A stretch of 64,000 nucleotides of DNA from an uncultured Desulfobacteraceae bacterium (lineage in GTDB: Bacteria; Desulfobacterota; Desulfobacteria; Desulfobacterales; Desulfatirhabdiaceae). Within the stretch, counting starts at the first letter, position 1. The number at the start of each line of letters is the position of its first letter. Positions 1 through 8,678 of the stretch are shown one piece after another. The stretch lies in the NCBI GenBank assembly GCA_903953895.1, contig CAJBLH010000027.1, positions 1 through 64,000 of the forward strand, written 5' to 3'. The notes beneath the pieces were generated by a model. It saw nothing but the letters and a program-made list of their open reading frames with translations. It searched no databases and had not been told where the DNA came from. The position numbers were made by a program, and so were the translations under genes.

Positions 1-178
1 ATTTAGAAAATTGCAGCGATACTTGCACATAAAAGCAGAACGCCTATGTTCCATCGCAGCAAATATCATGCCATTAAGTTAATTTATTGAGAATTATTTT
101 TCGAAAACTCAAGTATAAAAATAAGCAAATGATTCTGTGAGGTAATTTCAAAAATTGACGATTTACTTGGAGAAACGA

Positions 179-730
<552 letters not shown>

Positions 731-763
731 TGGGCTTCTAAGGAATTGCAGGTATATATTACC

Positions 764-946
764 ATGAGCGCTATGGATGAACATATTCTAAAAACGACAA
801 AGGAAATCGTCGTAAAATTTATTGAAACCGGACGGATTTCACCCAGCGGGTTTCCCGAATCTTTCAAGTCCATTTATCATGCCATTGACGAAACTGTAAA
901 AGGAACAAAAGACAAAACCCGAAAAGAAGATATCCAAGATGACTGA
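764..946 (+). CDS. Small acidic/basic hypothetical protein (60 aa)
   Basis: Short unrecognised protein with no signal peptide or cysteines. It looks like a helical single domain: a charged N-terminal helix (DEHILKTTKEIVVKFIETG), a short SPSGFPESF turn, then a second helix and a Lys/Asp-rich tail. I start it at ATG 764, about 11 bases after a GCAGG; TTG 746 would lie only two bases from AAGG. Its 3' end overlaps the next gene by eight bases (the ATG at 939), which suggests translational coupling with the zinc-ribbon protein that follows. Function unknown. Confidence 0.6.
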   Translation: MSAMDEHILKTTKEIVVKFIETGRISPSGFPESFKSIYHAIDETVKGTKDKTRKEDIQDD

Positions 947-1274
947 TACATCCGAAAACATTGCCGGAAACCAGGAAATCGATCTAAACTGGAAAAACCG
1001 GCGGCTTTGCATCGATGAGAGTTGTATCGGCGTTATCGGCGCCGATGGCCGTTGCAGGGTTTGTGAGCTTTTGCACCCGTGCGTTCCGGAAAGTCTGGAT
1101 ATTTGCTCCGGCATGAGTACTGTTGGGGAAGCACTCCACGAAAAACCTTCAGAAGATCAGGTTTCTGAGACAAAGGAGCCTGAGTGGGAAGATCGAACGC
1201 TCTGCAGAGATGAAAGCTGCATTGGCACCATCGGCACGGACGGACGATGTCGTATCTGCGGCCTCGCGGGATAA
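939..1274 (+). CDS. Tandem zinc-ribbon protein (two CIGxIGxDGRCRxC units)
   Basis: A 111-residue protein made of two near-identical cysteine modules. Each reads W-x2-R-x-LC-x-DESCIG-x-IG-x-DGRCR-x-C, giving Cys spacing C-x4-C-x9-C-x2-C, at about residues 18-43 and 82-107. A linker of about 40 residues joins them. Four cysteines per unit imply two structural Zn(II) or possibly Fe sites. There are no other domains, no signal peptide and no DNA-binding helix I can recognise. It is coupled by an eight-base overlap to the preceding 60-residue ORF. Similar single modules occur in small conserved deltaproteobacterial proteins from memory; the biochemical role is not known to me. Confidence 0.8.
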   Translation: MTDTSENIAGNQEIDLNWKNRRLCIDESCIGVIGADGRCRVCELLHPCVPESLDICSGMSTVGEALHEKPSEDQVSETKEPEWEDRTLCRDESCIGTIGTDGRCRICGLAG

Positions 1275-1296
1275 ACACCTCGGAGGGATTTCCCCC

Positions 1297-1521
1297 CTAC
1301 TGATTTCCATATCCGTTTTGGTCACCACAATCCGGACACTGCCAGGTAATGCCGTTACAGGACATCCCCCAGAAATTTTTTTCCATGCAGTTTTGGCAGA
1401 TTGAAAATCCGCATCGGCACCTCCAGCAGAACGGCGGATGCCGACCGCAGCAAACACAGGGGATGTCTTTGGCCATACGGCGTTTTTCTTTATAGGAAGA
1501 CAGAATATGTTGTTTATTCAT
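1297..1521 (-). CDS. Cysteine-rich zinc-finger-like small protein
   Basis: A 74-residue protein with ten cysteines: CVCCGRHPPFCWRCRCGF, then CQNC, then a closing CPDCG. The CxCC / CxxCxC / CxxC / CxxC pattern suggests two or three metal sites, as in compact zinc-ribbon or rubredoxin-like folds. The N-terminus (MNKQHILSSYKEKRRMAKD) is basic. No clear Shine-Dalgarno precedes the ATG, so translation could begin at the internal Met of RRMAKD. It is convergent with the duplicated zinc-ribbon gene, with a 22-base gap. The dense Cys/Trp content makes it a real protein rather than a shadow ORF, but no function can be assigned. Confidence 0.7.
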   Translation of the reverse strand: MNKQHILSSYKEKRRMAKDIPCVCCGRHPPFCWRCRCGFSICQNCMEKNFWGMSCNGITWQCPDCGDQNGYGNQ

Positions 1522-1620
1522 CGGACTTTTTCGGCCTGTTCAGTCAGTGAGTTTCAGCCTCACCGCTGGTTGCTGGAGGATGTGGGCTGTTTTTGGATTA
1601 ATTAATACAGGAGATTGATG

Positions 1621-2199
1621 ATGTCAACCCATACCGATCCGGGAATTTCGCGGGAAAAAGCATATAAACTGCTGAAAAAACATCTGAAAAATGAAAAACT
1701 GATATCCCATTGCCTGGCTGCTGAGGCCATCATGCGGGAACTGGCGCCAAGATTCGACCAAGACCCGGAAACATGGGCCATTGCCGGACTGCTCCATGAT
1801 ATCGATTATGAAATCACCGACGGAGATCCTTCCCGACACGGAAGAGAAGGTGCTGAACTGCTTCTGCATCACGGGGTATCTCCGGCTATTGCCGATGCCA
1901 TTGAAAAACACAATGCAGAAGGACTCGGCCTGGAGCGCACTACGGTTTTTGACCATGCACTGGCCTGTGCCGAGACCATTACCGGAATGATCGCAGCAAC
2001 CGCTCTGGTGTATCCAGACAAAAAAATCGCCGGCGTCAAACCACAGTCTGTTACAAAACGCATGAAAACACCGCATTTTGCCAGATCTGTCAGCCGTGAT
2101 ATTATCATGGAATGTGAAACCATTGGTATTCCCCTTCCGGATTTTGTGGCCATCAGCCTCAAAGCCATGGCCGGCATCGCCGACAGCATCGGACTCTGA
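1621..2199 (+). CDS. HD/HDIG-domain metal-dependent phosphohydrolase
   Basis: A 192-residue cytosolic single-domain HD protein. Metal-binding landmarks of the superfamily are visible: an early His (ISHC), the signature LLHDIDYE near residue 60, a His about 20 residues later (DPSRHGREGAELL), IEKHN, and a late Asp in TVFDHALACAETI. HD proteins hydrolyse nucleotides or other phosphoesters; the substrate cannot be read from sequence. There is no fused response regulator or GGDEF domain. Of three consecutive candidate starts (TTG 1615, ATG 1618, ATG 1621) I prefer 1621, which sits seven bases after AGGAG. It lies 84 bases upstream of polA on the same strand, so co-transcription is possible. Confidence 0.85.
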   Translation: MSTHTDPGISREKAYKLLKKHLKNEKLISHCLAAEAIMRELAPRFDQDPETWAIAGLLHDIDYEITDGDPSRHGREGAELLLHHGVSPAIADAIEKHNAEGLGLERTTVFDHALACAETITGMIAATALVYPDKKIAGVKPQSVTKRMKTPHFARSVSRDIIMECETIGIPLPDFVAISLKAMAGIADSIGL

Positions 2200-2283
2200 T
2201 ATCGCTTTTAAGATAATTATCAACAGTATCAGCTCCTGATATCATTTCTACAACCTTGAGACTTTCATGATTGGAAACCTGCC

Positions 2284-4956
2284 ATGTCTGCCAAACCTGT
2301 GCTGTATCTGATCGACGCCACCGCCACCATTCACCGGGCCTATCATGCCATTCGGGGTCTTTCGACATCCACAGGTCTACCCACCAACGCTGTCTTTGGA
2401 TTCACCCGGATGCTCATCAAACTCCTTCATGACTGGTCCCCTGAATACATCGCCCTGTGCTTTGACAGCAAGGAAAAAACGTTCAGACACGAAATGTACT
2501 CGGACTACAAGGCAAATCGCCCCCCCATGCCCGAAGATATGCGAGTTCAGCTCCCTTATATCCGGGAGATTGTGGAAGGATTCCGACTTCCGGTCATCGA
2601 ACTGCCTGGTTTCGAGGCCGACGATCTGATCGGAACTCTGGCCGACCGAGCCGAAAAAGCCGGTTTTTCAGTGATTATGGTCACAGGAGACAAGGATTTC
2701 GTTCAACTCGTAACAGAGAATGTTTCGATTTGGGACCCGATGAAAGACAAGGTTACAAACCTGGAAACAGTCCGCCAGACAGGTCTGGAGCCCCATCAGA
2801 TTATCGATATGATGGGCTTTTCAGGAGATTCCAGCGACAACATTCCCGGGGTTCCTGGGGTTGGCCCCAAAACCGCGCTGTCGTTGATTCAAACTTTTGG
2901 CGGCATGGCCCAGGTATATGAGAGAATCGATGAGGTCACTTCAAAATCTGTTCGTCAGAAACTTGTGGATCACAAGGATCAGGCGTTTCTGAGCAGATCC
3001 CTGGTGACCATTGACACCGATGTGCCACTGTCGGCGCCACTCGAAGATTACAGGATATCGCCTCCGGATACGTCGGCACTGGCGAACCTGTTCAAAACCC
3101 TGGAGTTTCGACAACTGCAACAGGAGTACCCGGTTTCTTCCGATTTAAGTCGGAAACACTATGCAGCGGTGTTCACCCAGGAAGAGCTGAATCAACTGCT
3201 TTCAAATCTGTCCGGAGCCCGGATTCTTTCCCTGGATACCGAAACCACATCCGAAGACCCCATGAAAGCAGAACTGGTCGGTTTATCATTTTCCACAATC
3301 GCAGACCACGCTTTTTACATTCCGGTCGGCCATGTTTATCCGAATGCGCCGACCCAACTGGATATCGATCTTGTTCTGAACGCCATCAAACCCATACTGG
3401 AAAATCCGGAAATCCCCAAACTCGGCCAGAACATCAAATATGATGCCATCGTCCTGGCCCGGTACGGCATTTCCCTGCACGGGATCATCTTTGACGACAT
3501 GGTCGCCTCTTATCTGATCAACCCTTCGCTTCGGGCGCACAGTCTGGATCAGATTGCCATGGATCATCTCGACCACAAAACCATCACATTTCAGGAAGTC
3601 ACCGGCAAAGGCGCGCACGCCGGATTTCGGACGGTTCCCATTGAATCGGCCATACCTTATGCCTGCGAGGATGCGGACATCGCCTTGATGGCAAAAGAAG
3701 TGCTGGTTGCGAAACTTGAAGCTCTGGGTCTGATGGATCTACTGGAACAGGTGGAAATCCCTCTGATCAACGTGCTGACCCGGATGGAAATGCGCGGTGT
3801 CTGTGTGGATTGCGACCGGCTAAGGCTGCTCTCCAAATCCTTCGAGAGCCAGTTGTCGGACATCGAGACCCGGATTTACACGGCAGCCGGAGAAACCTTC
3901 AACATACAGTCTCACCAGCAGCTCGGGCAGATTCTATTTGAAAAGCTTAAACTCCCGACTCAAAAAAAGACCAAGAAGAAAACGGGCTATTCAACGGATG
4001 TAGAGGTCTTGACAGATCTTGCTGTCCACCATGAACTGCCGGATCTTGTGTTGAGGCACCGCACCCTTGCCAAGCTGAAATCCACCTATACGGATGCACT
4101 TCTGGACCTGGTTCATCCAAAAACAGGCCGGATTCATACCTCTTACAATCAAACCGTCACCGCCACCGGCAGACTCAGCAGCTCGGACCCGAATCTTCAA
4201 AACATCCCCATTCGCTCCGAAGAAGGCCGGCAGATCCGCAGCGCTTTCATTCCGCAGGAGGGCTGGATCATGGTGTCTGCAGATTATTCACAGATCGAGC
4301 TTCGGATTCTGGCCCACTGTTCGGAAGACCCGCTGCTGATCGATGCATTTATCAGGGATGAAGACATTCATTCCCGGACAGCCTCCGAGGTCTTCGGAGG
4401 ACTTCCCGGCATGATGACGCCGGAACTTCGCCGGCAAGCCAAGATCATCAATTTCGGCATTCTGTATGGTATGGGGGCATTCAGCCTGGCCCGGGAGCTG
4501 GGTATCAGCCAGAAAATGGCAAAAGCCTATATCGATCAGTATTTCAAGAGATACCGGTGTGTTCGGGAGTATACCGAACACACCATTGCATCGGCCCGGC
4601 AGATGCAGAAAACCAGTACACTCCTGGGTAGAATCCGCCTGCTTCCGGATATCAACAGCCAGAACAGCAATATCCGCAGTTTTGCCGAACGAATCGCCGT
4701 CAACACCCCTATCCAGGGAACTGCCGCAGACTTGATCAAACTGGCCATGATCCGGGTGGAAACGGATTTTTCCGCAAAAGGCTTTCAAGCCGCCATGTTG
4801 ATGACGGTACACGATGAATTGGTTTTTGAAGTCCCGGACTCCGAGCTGGAAGCGGTGACGACCCGGATCCGGGAGATCATGGAAGGCGTGTGGCAACTGA
4901 AAGTGCCACTAAAAGTCAATATCGCCAGTGGAAAAAACTGGGCCGAGGCTCACTAA
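2284..4956 (+). CDS. polA: DNA polymerase I
   Basis: Full-length 890-residue Pol I. It has an N-terminal 5'-3' nuclease domain (YLIDATATIHRAYHAIRG, EADDLIGTLA, GDSSDNIPGVPGVGPKTA), a 3'-5' exonuclease domain and a family A polymerase domain. The proofreading domain keeps the metal ligands: DTE at residues 318-320, GQNIKYD, and YACEDAD. Polymerase motif A is ADYSQIELRIL near residue 665, motif B KIINFGILYG near 720, and motif C VHDELVFEVP near 842. The enzyme fills gaps in excision repair and removes Okazaki RNA primers. No key residue is missing, so all three activities should be present. The stop codon overlaps the convergent DUF362 gene by four bases, leaving no room for a separate terminator. 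The Shine-Dalgarno is weak. Confidence 0.97.
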   Translation: MSAKPVLYLIDATATIHRAYHAIRGLSTSTGLPTNAVFGFTRMLIKLLHDWSPEYIALCFDSKEKTFRHEMYSDYKANRPPMPEDMRVQLPYIREIVEGFRLPVIELPGFEADDLIGTLADRAEKAGFSVIMVTGDKDFVQLVTENVSIWDPMKDKVTNLETVRQTGLEPHQIIDMMGFSGDSSDNIPGVPGVGPKTALSLIQTFGGMAQVYERIDEVTSKSVRQKLVDHKDQAFLSRSLVTIDTDVPLSAPLEDYRISPPDTSALANLFKTLEFRQLQQEYPVSSDLSRKHYAAVFTQEELNQLLSNLSGARILSLDTETTSEDPMKAELVGLSFSTIADHAFYIPVGHVYPNAPTQLDIDLVLNAIKPILENPEIPKLGQNIKYDAIVLARYGISLHGIIFDDMVASYLINPSLRAHSLDQIAMDHLDHKTITFQEVTGKGAHAGFRTVPIESAIPYACEDADIALMAKEVLVAKLEALGLMDLLEQVEIPLINVLTRMEMRGVCVDCDRLRLLSKSFESQLSDIETRIYTAAGETFNIQSHQQLGQILFEKLKLPTQKKTKKKTGYSTDVEVLTDLAVHHELPDLVLRHRTLAKLKSTYTDALLDLVHPKTGRIHTSYNQTVTATGRLSSSDPNLQNIPIRSEEGRQIRSAFIPQEGWIMVSADYSQIELRILAHCSEDPLLIDAFIRDEDIHSRTASEVFGGLPGMMTPELRRQAKIINFGILYGMGAFSLARELGISQKMAKAYIDQYFKRYRCVREYTEHTIASARQMQKTSTLLGRIRLLPDINSQNSNIRSFAERIAVNTPIQGTAADLIKLAMIRVETDFSAKGFQAAMLMTVHDELVFEVPDSELEAVTTRIREIMEGVWQLKVPLKVNIASGKNWAEAH

Positions 4957-6059
4957 ATTTTTTCCAGCTCGTACTCACGAAAGCCAAGCCCGATTTTTTC
5001 AGCATATTCAAGCTGATAAGCCCAGTCGATTTCAGGATACAGACCCCGAAACTTGTCTTCGCCGCAAGCCGTATTCCGGGTCAGGCACGACCCGGGCATG
5101 GCTGCCTCCTGATTGACCAGATCCGCCGATGCCTGGTCGATGGCAACCGGGTCGAGGGATGCCACCATACCGATATCCCTGACAATTGGCGCATCGTTAT
5201 GCCCATAGCAATCGCAGGCAGGAGACACATTGGTGATAAAATTGATGAACAACGTTTTTCCTGCCTTACCTTGCAAGACCCCCACCGTATACTCCGCGAT
5301 GTTTTCCAGAAATACCGGAATCGCCTGATTCCACTGAATCTGAATGGCCTCCTGCGCACAGATCAAAACACATTCACCGCATCCGATACATTTCTGGGAA
5401 TCCATGACCGCCTTTTTCTCGACAACGGACAGAGCACCCTGAGAGCAGTGGGGAACGCAGTCTCCGCATCCGATACATTTTTTTCGCTTGATGGTCGGAG
5501 ACATATTGGAATGCTGAGCCAGCTTGCCTTTCCGTGAGGCACATCCCATCCCCAGATTTTTGATGGTTCCCCCAAATCCCGTAAGCTCATGCCCCTTGAA
5601 ATGGGCCATCGAGATAATGGCATCCGCCTGTGCAATTTCAGCCCCGATATAGACTTGGCGGAAATTTTTCTGATCGATAATAACCGCAATTTCACTTTTT
5701 CCCCGAAGCCCATCGGAAATGATGATCGGCGCATCCACCGATGTTAAAGAAAAACCGTTATGCAGGGCGGTCAGCAAGTGTGATGGCGCATCGCTGCGTG
5801 TTCCGACGTACAGGGTATTGGCATCGGTCAGAAAGGGAATGGCGCCTTCCGCCTTGATCAACTGAACTATTTTCCGGATAAAAACAGATCGGATGAATGC
5901 GGCATTGCCTGCTTCGCCGAAATGTAACTTCACGGCAACCAGGTCTCTGGGTTTTATGGCGGCAGAAAGACCGGCGGTTTGAGCCAGCCGCCCAACCTTG
6001 TCCACTAGATTTTCTTTATGTGTGGACCGAAGATCTGCAAAATACACTTTGCTTTTCAT
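4953..6059 (-). CDS. DUF362 protein with two [4Fe-4S] ferredoxin motifs
   Basis: A 368-residue cytosolic iron-sulfur protein. The N-terminal two thirds match the DUF362 pattern (MKSKVYFADLRS, VAVKLHFGE, PFLTDANTLY, ISMAHFKGHELTGFGGTIK). Embedded in the C-terminal half are two complete CxxCxxCxxxC clusters, CIGCGDCVPHC and CIGCGECVLIC, as in bacterial 8Fe ferredoxins. Proteins of this kind are common in anaerobes and are presumed electron carriers or redox enzymes, but the reaction is unknown. I use the internal ATG at 6059 because AGGAGG lies about six bases upstream; the longer frame to 6104 would add an unsupported N-terminus. It is convergent with polA, and no obvious partner gene sits next to it. 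Confidence 0.85.
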   Translation of the reverse strand: MKSKVYFADLRSTHKENLVDKVGRLAQTAGLSAAIKPRDLVAVKLHFGEAGNAAFIRSVFIRKIVQLIKAEGAIPFLTDANTLYVGTRSDAPSHLLTALHNGFSLTSVDAPIIISDGLRGKSEIAVIIDQKNFRQVYIGAEIAQADAIISMAHFKGHELTGFGGTIKNLGMGCASRKGKLAQHSNMSPTIKRKKCIGCGDCVPHCSQGALSVVEKKAVMDSQKCIGCGECVLICAQEAIQIQWNQAIPVFLENIAEYTVGVLQGKAGKTLFINFITNVSPACDCYGHNDAPIVRDIGMVASLDPVAIDQASADLVNQEAAMPGSCLTRNTACGEDKFRGLYPEIDWAYQLEYAEKIGLGFREYELEKI

Positions 6060-6271
6060 TATTCCTCCTGTAACAGATATCGGAAAATCGATAATATTCC
6101 TCATGCCCGAGGCGGGTGCAACGAATGACGAAGACGATTATTCTCACATAATCAAGTGAAAAAGTCCACGTTTTCAAAACGAATATATTCTATCCAGACT
6201 TGGCGGTTAATTTGAAAAATCTGGATATTTAGTATTCATAGTTAAAGAAAGAATGAATTAAGAACATGATC

Positions 6272-6287
6272 TGGCACAATGTTTGCT
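6272..6287 (+). promoter_or_regulatory. Sigma-54 (RpoN) -24/-12 promoter
   Basis: The 16 bases TGGCACAATGTTTGCT match the sigma-54 consensus TGGCACRNNNNTTGCW at every specified position, with the invariant GG and GC exactly ten bases apart. It lies about 60 bases upstream of the ATG of the ZraP/Spy-like gene, in the right orientation. The E. coli zraP promoter is sigma-54 dependent, which fits. No upstream activator site could be identified by eye. Confidence 0.85.
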
Positions 6288-6345
6288 TTTTTATGAAACC
6301 GTGTCGTTAATGAACTTTAACTTATCAAAAACAAGAGAGGTTGTC

Positions 6346-6783
6346 ATGAAAAAACATTTTTTTTCCAGAATGATTGTGGTAGGAGCTGCAGTGATGTTGA
6401 TGGGTTTTGCAGCGAATGCATTTGCCGGTGGAATGGGCCAAGGTCGGGGGATGGGTACCGCCAGTTCCAATCTGACAGAGGATCAGATCAAACAGATGGA
6501 AACCGAGCGGAATGCCTTTCAAACAGCCACTCAGGGTCTCCGACAGCAGCTCAGTGAAAAAAAGCAGGCATTGCAGACAGAACTGGCCAAACAATCCCCG
6601 GATGCGGCAACTTGCTCGACTCTGCGAAAGGAAATCTCCGATCTTCAGGCTCAGTTTGATCAGAAACGGTTGACACACATTCTTGAAATGAAAAAAATCG
6701 ATCCCAATTTTGCCGATGGCAGAGGCACGGGGATGGGACACGGAAAGGGACCGGGCCCCTTTGGCGGCAATCAGGCTAATTAG
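6346..6783 (+). CDS. ZraP/Spy/CpxP-like periplasmic metal-stress protein
   Basis: A 145-residue exported protein. Residues 1-27 form a signal peptide (MKKHFF, then a hydrophobic core, cleavage after AFA). The mature part starts with a Gly/Met-rich GGMGQGRGMG. It continues as a long amphipathic helix pair (LTEDQIKQMETERNAF, then QLSEKKQALQTEL and LRKEISDLQAQFDQKR) and ends with a Gly/His tail (GMGHGKGPGPFGG). This is the layout of ZraP and related heavy-metal-resistance chaperones, which bind zinc and protect envelope proteins. I start at ATG 6346 after GAGAGG rather than at the longer frame from 6283, which would put 21 residues before the signal peptide. It is monocistronic, behind a consensus sigma-54 promoter. 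Confidence 0.82.
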   Translation: MKKHFFSRMIVVGAAVMLMGFAANAFAGGMGQGRGMGTASSNLTEDQIKQMETERNAFQTATQGLRQQLSEKKQALQTELAKQSPDAATCSTLRKEISDLQAQFDQKRLTHILEMKKIDPNFADGRGTGMGHGKGPGPFGGNQAN

Positions 6784-6788
6784 GGTCT

Positions 6789-6813
6789 TGCAAAGGTGCA
6801 AAGGACGCAAAGT
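6789..6813 (+). repeat. Copy of a GCAAAGGnnGCAAAGG-type dispersed repeat
   Basis: The 25 bases after the ZraP-like stop contain gcaaaggtgcaaaggacgcaaag. Its reverse complement shares CTTTGCGTCCTTTGC with the run at 18878-18905. It sits in the 165-base convergent gap between the zraP-like gene and lipA, which otherwise holds nothing I recognise. Confidence 0.5.
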
Positions 6814-6948
6814 CAACTCCGGTTTTCATTAGATTCTCTTTGCAATCTTTGGGTGGTGTCTGAAATTGACTTACTTTTGGTGTTTAATGGCACAAATCAT
6901 CTTTTATTTTAACTTGCTGATATCAATTAGTTGTTTCCAAATATTTTG

Positions 6949-7854
6949 TCATCGTTCGACCATGGACTTATCCGTCTCGGCGTTCAGGTAAAGATTTCCT
7001 GCATGGTAGGAACTTCGCACAAAAGGGCCGCTGGCAACCTGGGTAAATCCTGTTTTCAGTGCCGTTTCGCGCCATTTATCGAACTCCTCGGGAGGAACGA
7101 ATCGCTCCACGGCCAGGTGCCTGGATGATGGTTGCAGATATTGACCCAGGGTAAGCATGCTGCAACCCGTGTCAACCAAGTCCTGAAGGGTTTTCAGGAG
7201 TTCCGCCGATGTTTCTCCGAAACCCAGCATCAAGCCGGACTTGGTGATAAGAGAGGGATCGTATTCCTTGACCTGTCTTAACAGTTCCAGTGAACAGCGG
7301 TAATCCGCCCCAGGCCGCACTGAAGGGTACAGGCTTGGCACGGTTTCGATGTTGTGATTCAAGACATTCGGCCGGGCTTCAACCACTTTTTTGAGGGCAT
7401 CTTTGTTACCTTGAAAATCCGGGATCAATACCTCAATTTTCGCATCGGGGAGTCTGTCACGAACATGTCTGATGGTTTCTGCAAAAAAAACAGCACCGCC
7501 ATCATCGAGGTCGTCGCGGGTAACCGATGTCACCACCACATAACTCAGACCAAGCTTGAATGCCGCATCCGCCACTCTTGCCGGCTCTCCGGGATCCGGT
7601 GGACCGATCGGCCCGTAGTCCACCGCACAAAATCGGCAGTTGCGCGTACAGCGCGGGCCCATGATCAAAAAAGTGGCTGTTTTGCATGAAAAGCATTCCC
7701 ACTGGTTGGGACATTTGGCTTCCTGACAGACCGTATGAATATCGCCGTCCCTGAGAAGAGATATTACCTGTTCGTATTGCGGCCCCGTGGGTAATTTTCT
7801 TCTGAGCCACTGGGGTTTACCAAAATGTAATCCGGTTTCCTGATGTTCCAGCAT
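6949..7854 (-). CDS. lipA: Lipoyl synthase
   Basis: Radical SAM enzyme that inserts two sulfurs into octanoyl groups on lipoyl domains, here most likely those of GcvH. Counting from the chosen start, the auxiliary [4Fe-4S] cluster Cys are C43, C48 and C54 (CQEAKCPNQWEC), and the radical SAM triad is C69, C73, C76 (CTRNCRFC). The C-terminal RSSYHAG carries the serine ligand region. The product is 301 residues, close to the family norm. The start at 7854 has GAGG five bases upstream; an ATG at 7917 would add 21 residues without a good ribosome site. It is the last gene of the gcvH-gcvPA-gcvPB-lipB-lipA block, 104 bases after lipB. Confidence 0.95.
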   Translation of the reverse strand: MLEHQETGLHFGKPQWLRRKLPTGPQYEQVISLLRDGDIHTVCQEAKCPNQWECFSCKTATFLIMGPRCTRNCRFCAVDYGPIGPPDPGEPARVADAAFKLGLSYVVVTSVTRDDLDDGGAVFFAETIRHVRDRLPDAKIEVLIPDFQGNKDALKKVVEARPNVLNHNIETVPSLYPSVRPGADYRCSLELLRQVKEYDPSLITKSGLMLGFGETSAELLKTLQDLVDTGCSMLTLGQYLQPSSRHLAVERFVPPEEFDKWRETALKTGFTQVASGPFVRSSYHAGNLYLNAETDKSMVER

Positions 7855-7958
7855 GAGTGCCTCGACAGGGGGGGATCGTTTGTTCAGACAAATCAAAACA
7901 TATCCACCATGATTCATTTGAAATATTTTTACATGGATATACAGGATGGACAGGATGA

Positions 7959-8678
7959 TCAATAATTTTGTGCATCCAGAATCATCTGCAGGGCGACACC
8001 ATCCACAGGTGCCAGATGAACCTGAAAAATCGCCTCGATGTTGTGTTGAACGACTTCACGCACCTCCTCCAAAGGCAGTTTGCGTGACAATTCCTGTGCC
8101 ATGGATGTCATCCCGATCCCCTCGAGCCCACAGGGATTGATCCATCGAAATGGATCGAGGGCTACGTTCACATTGAGTGCAAAACCGTGAAAGCTGATTC
8201 CGCGGCGAACGGCGATACCGATGCTGCCCAGTTTCCTGGCGCCGACCCATACGCCATGGTTCATGGGACTCCGTACCGCCTGAACCCCCCAATGCGCGGC
8301 CGTACGGATCATCAGTTCTTCGAGCGCATCCACATAATCCGTAACGGTCAGGCCGGCGGCATGGAGATCGATGATCGGATAACCGACCAGTTGGCCGGGC
8401 CCGTGGTAGGTAATGTTTCCCCCCCGTTCGACGTGGACAATGGAAATTCCCGACGCGTGAATAAATGCTTCAGAAACCGTCAGGTTTTCTTTTCCCCCGC
8501 GTCGGCCTAATGTAAAAACGGAAGGATGCTCCAGCAGCAACACGATGTCTTTATCGAGTCTCCTGGATTTTCTGGCCTCGACAAGACGAGTTTGCAGCTT
8601 CCAGGCTTTCCGGTAGTCGATTTCAGGCACGTTGACGCATAAACAGACGTTCTTCGGTTGGATTGCGTCCGGCATCAT
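7959..8678 (-). CDS. lipB: Octanoyl-[acyl-carrier-protein]:protein octanoyltransferase
   Basis: Transfers octanoate from ACP to lipoyl-domain lysines, producing the substrate of LipA. The family signature is intact: RGGNITYHGPGQLVGYPIID, then GARKLGSIGIAVRRGISFHG with the catalytic Lys, and NPCGLEGIGMTS with the catalytic Cys. The length is 239 residues, normal for LipB. The first ATG immediately follows the TGA of gcvPB (TGAATGATG), so it is probably translated by coupling; the second ATG at 8675 is an equal candidate. Its position directly behind the P-protein genes ties it to making holo-GcvH. Confidence 0.96.
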   Translation of the reverse strand: MMPDAIQPKNVCLCVNVPEIDYRKAWKLQTRLVEARKSRRLDKDIVLLLEHPSVFTLGRRGGKENLTVSEAFIHASGISIVHVERGGNITYHGPGQLVGYPIIDLHAAGLTVTDYVDALEELMIRTAAHWGVQAVRSPMNHGVWVGARKLGSIGIAVRRGISFHGFALNVNVALDPFRWINPCGLEGIGMTSMAQELSRKLPLEEVREVVQHNIEAIFQVHLAPVDGVALQMILDAQNY

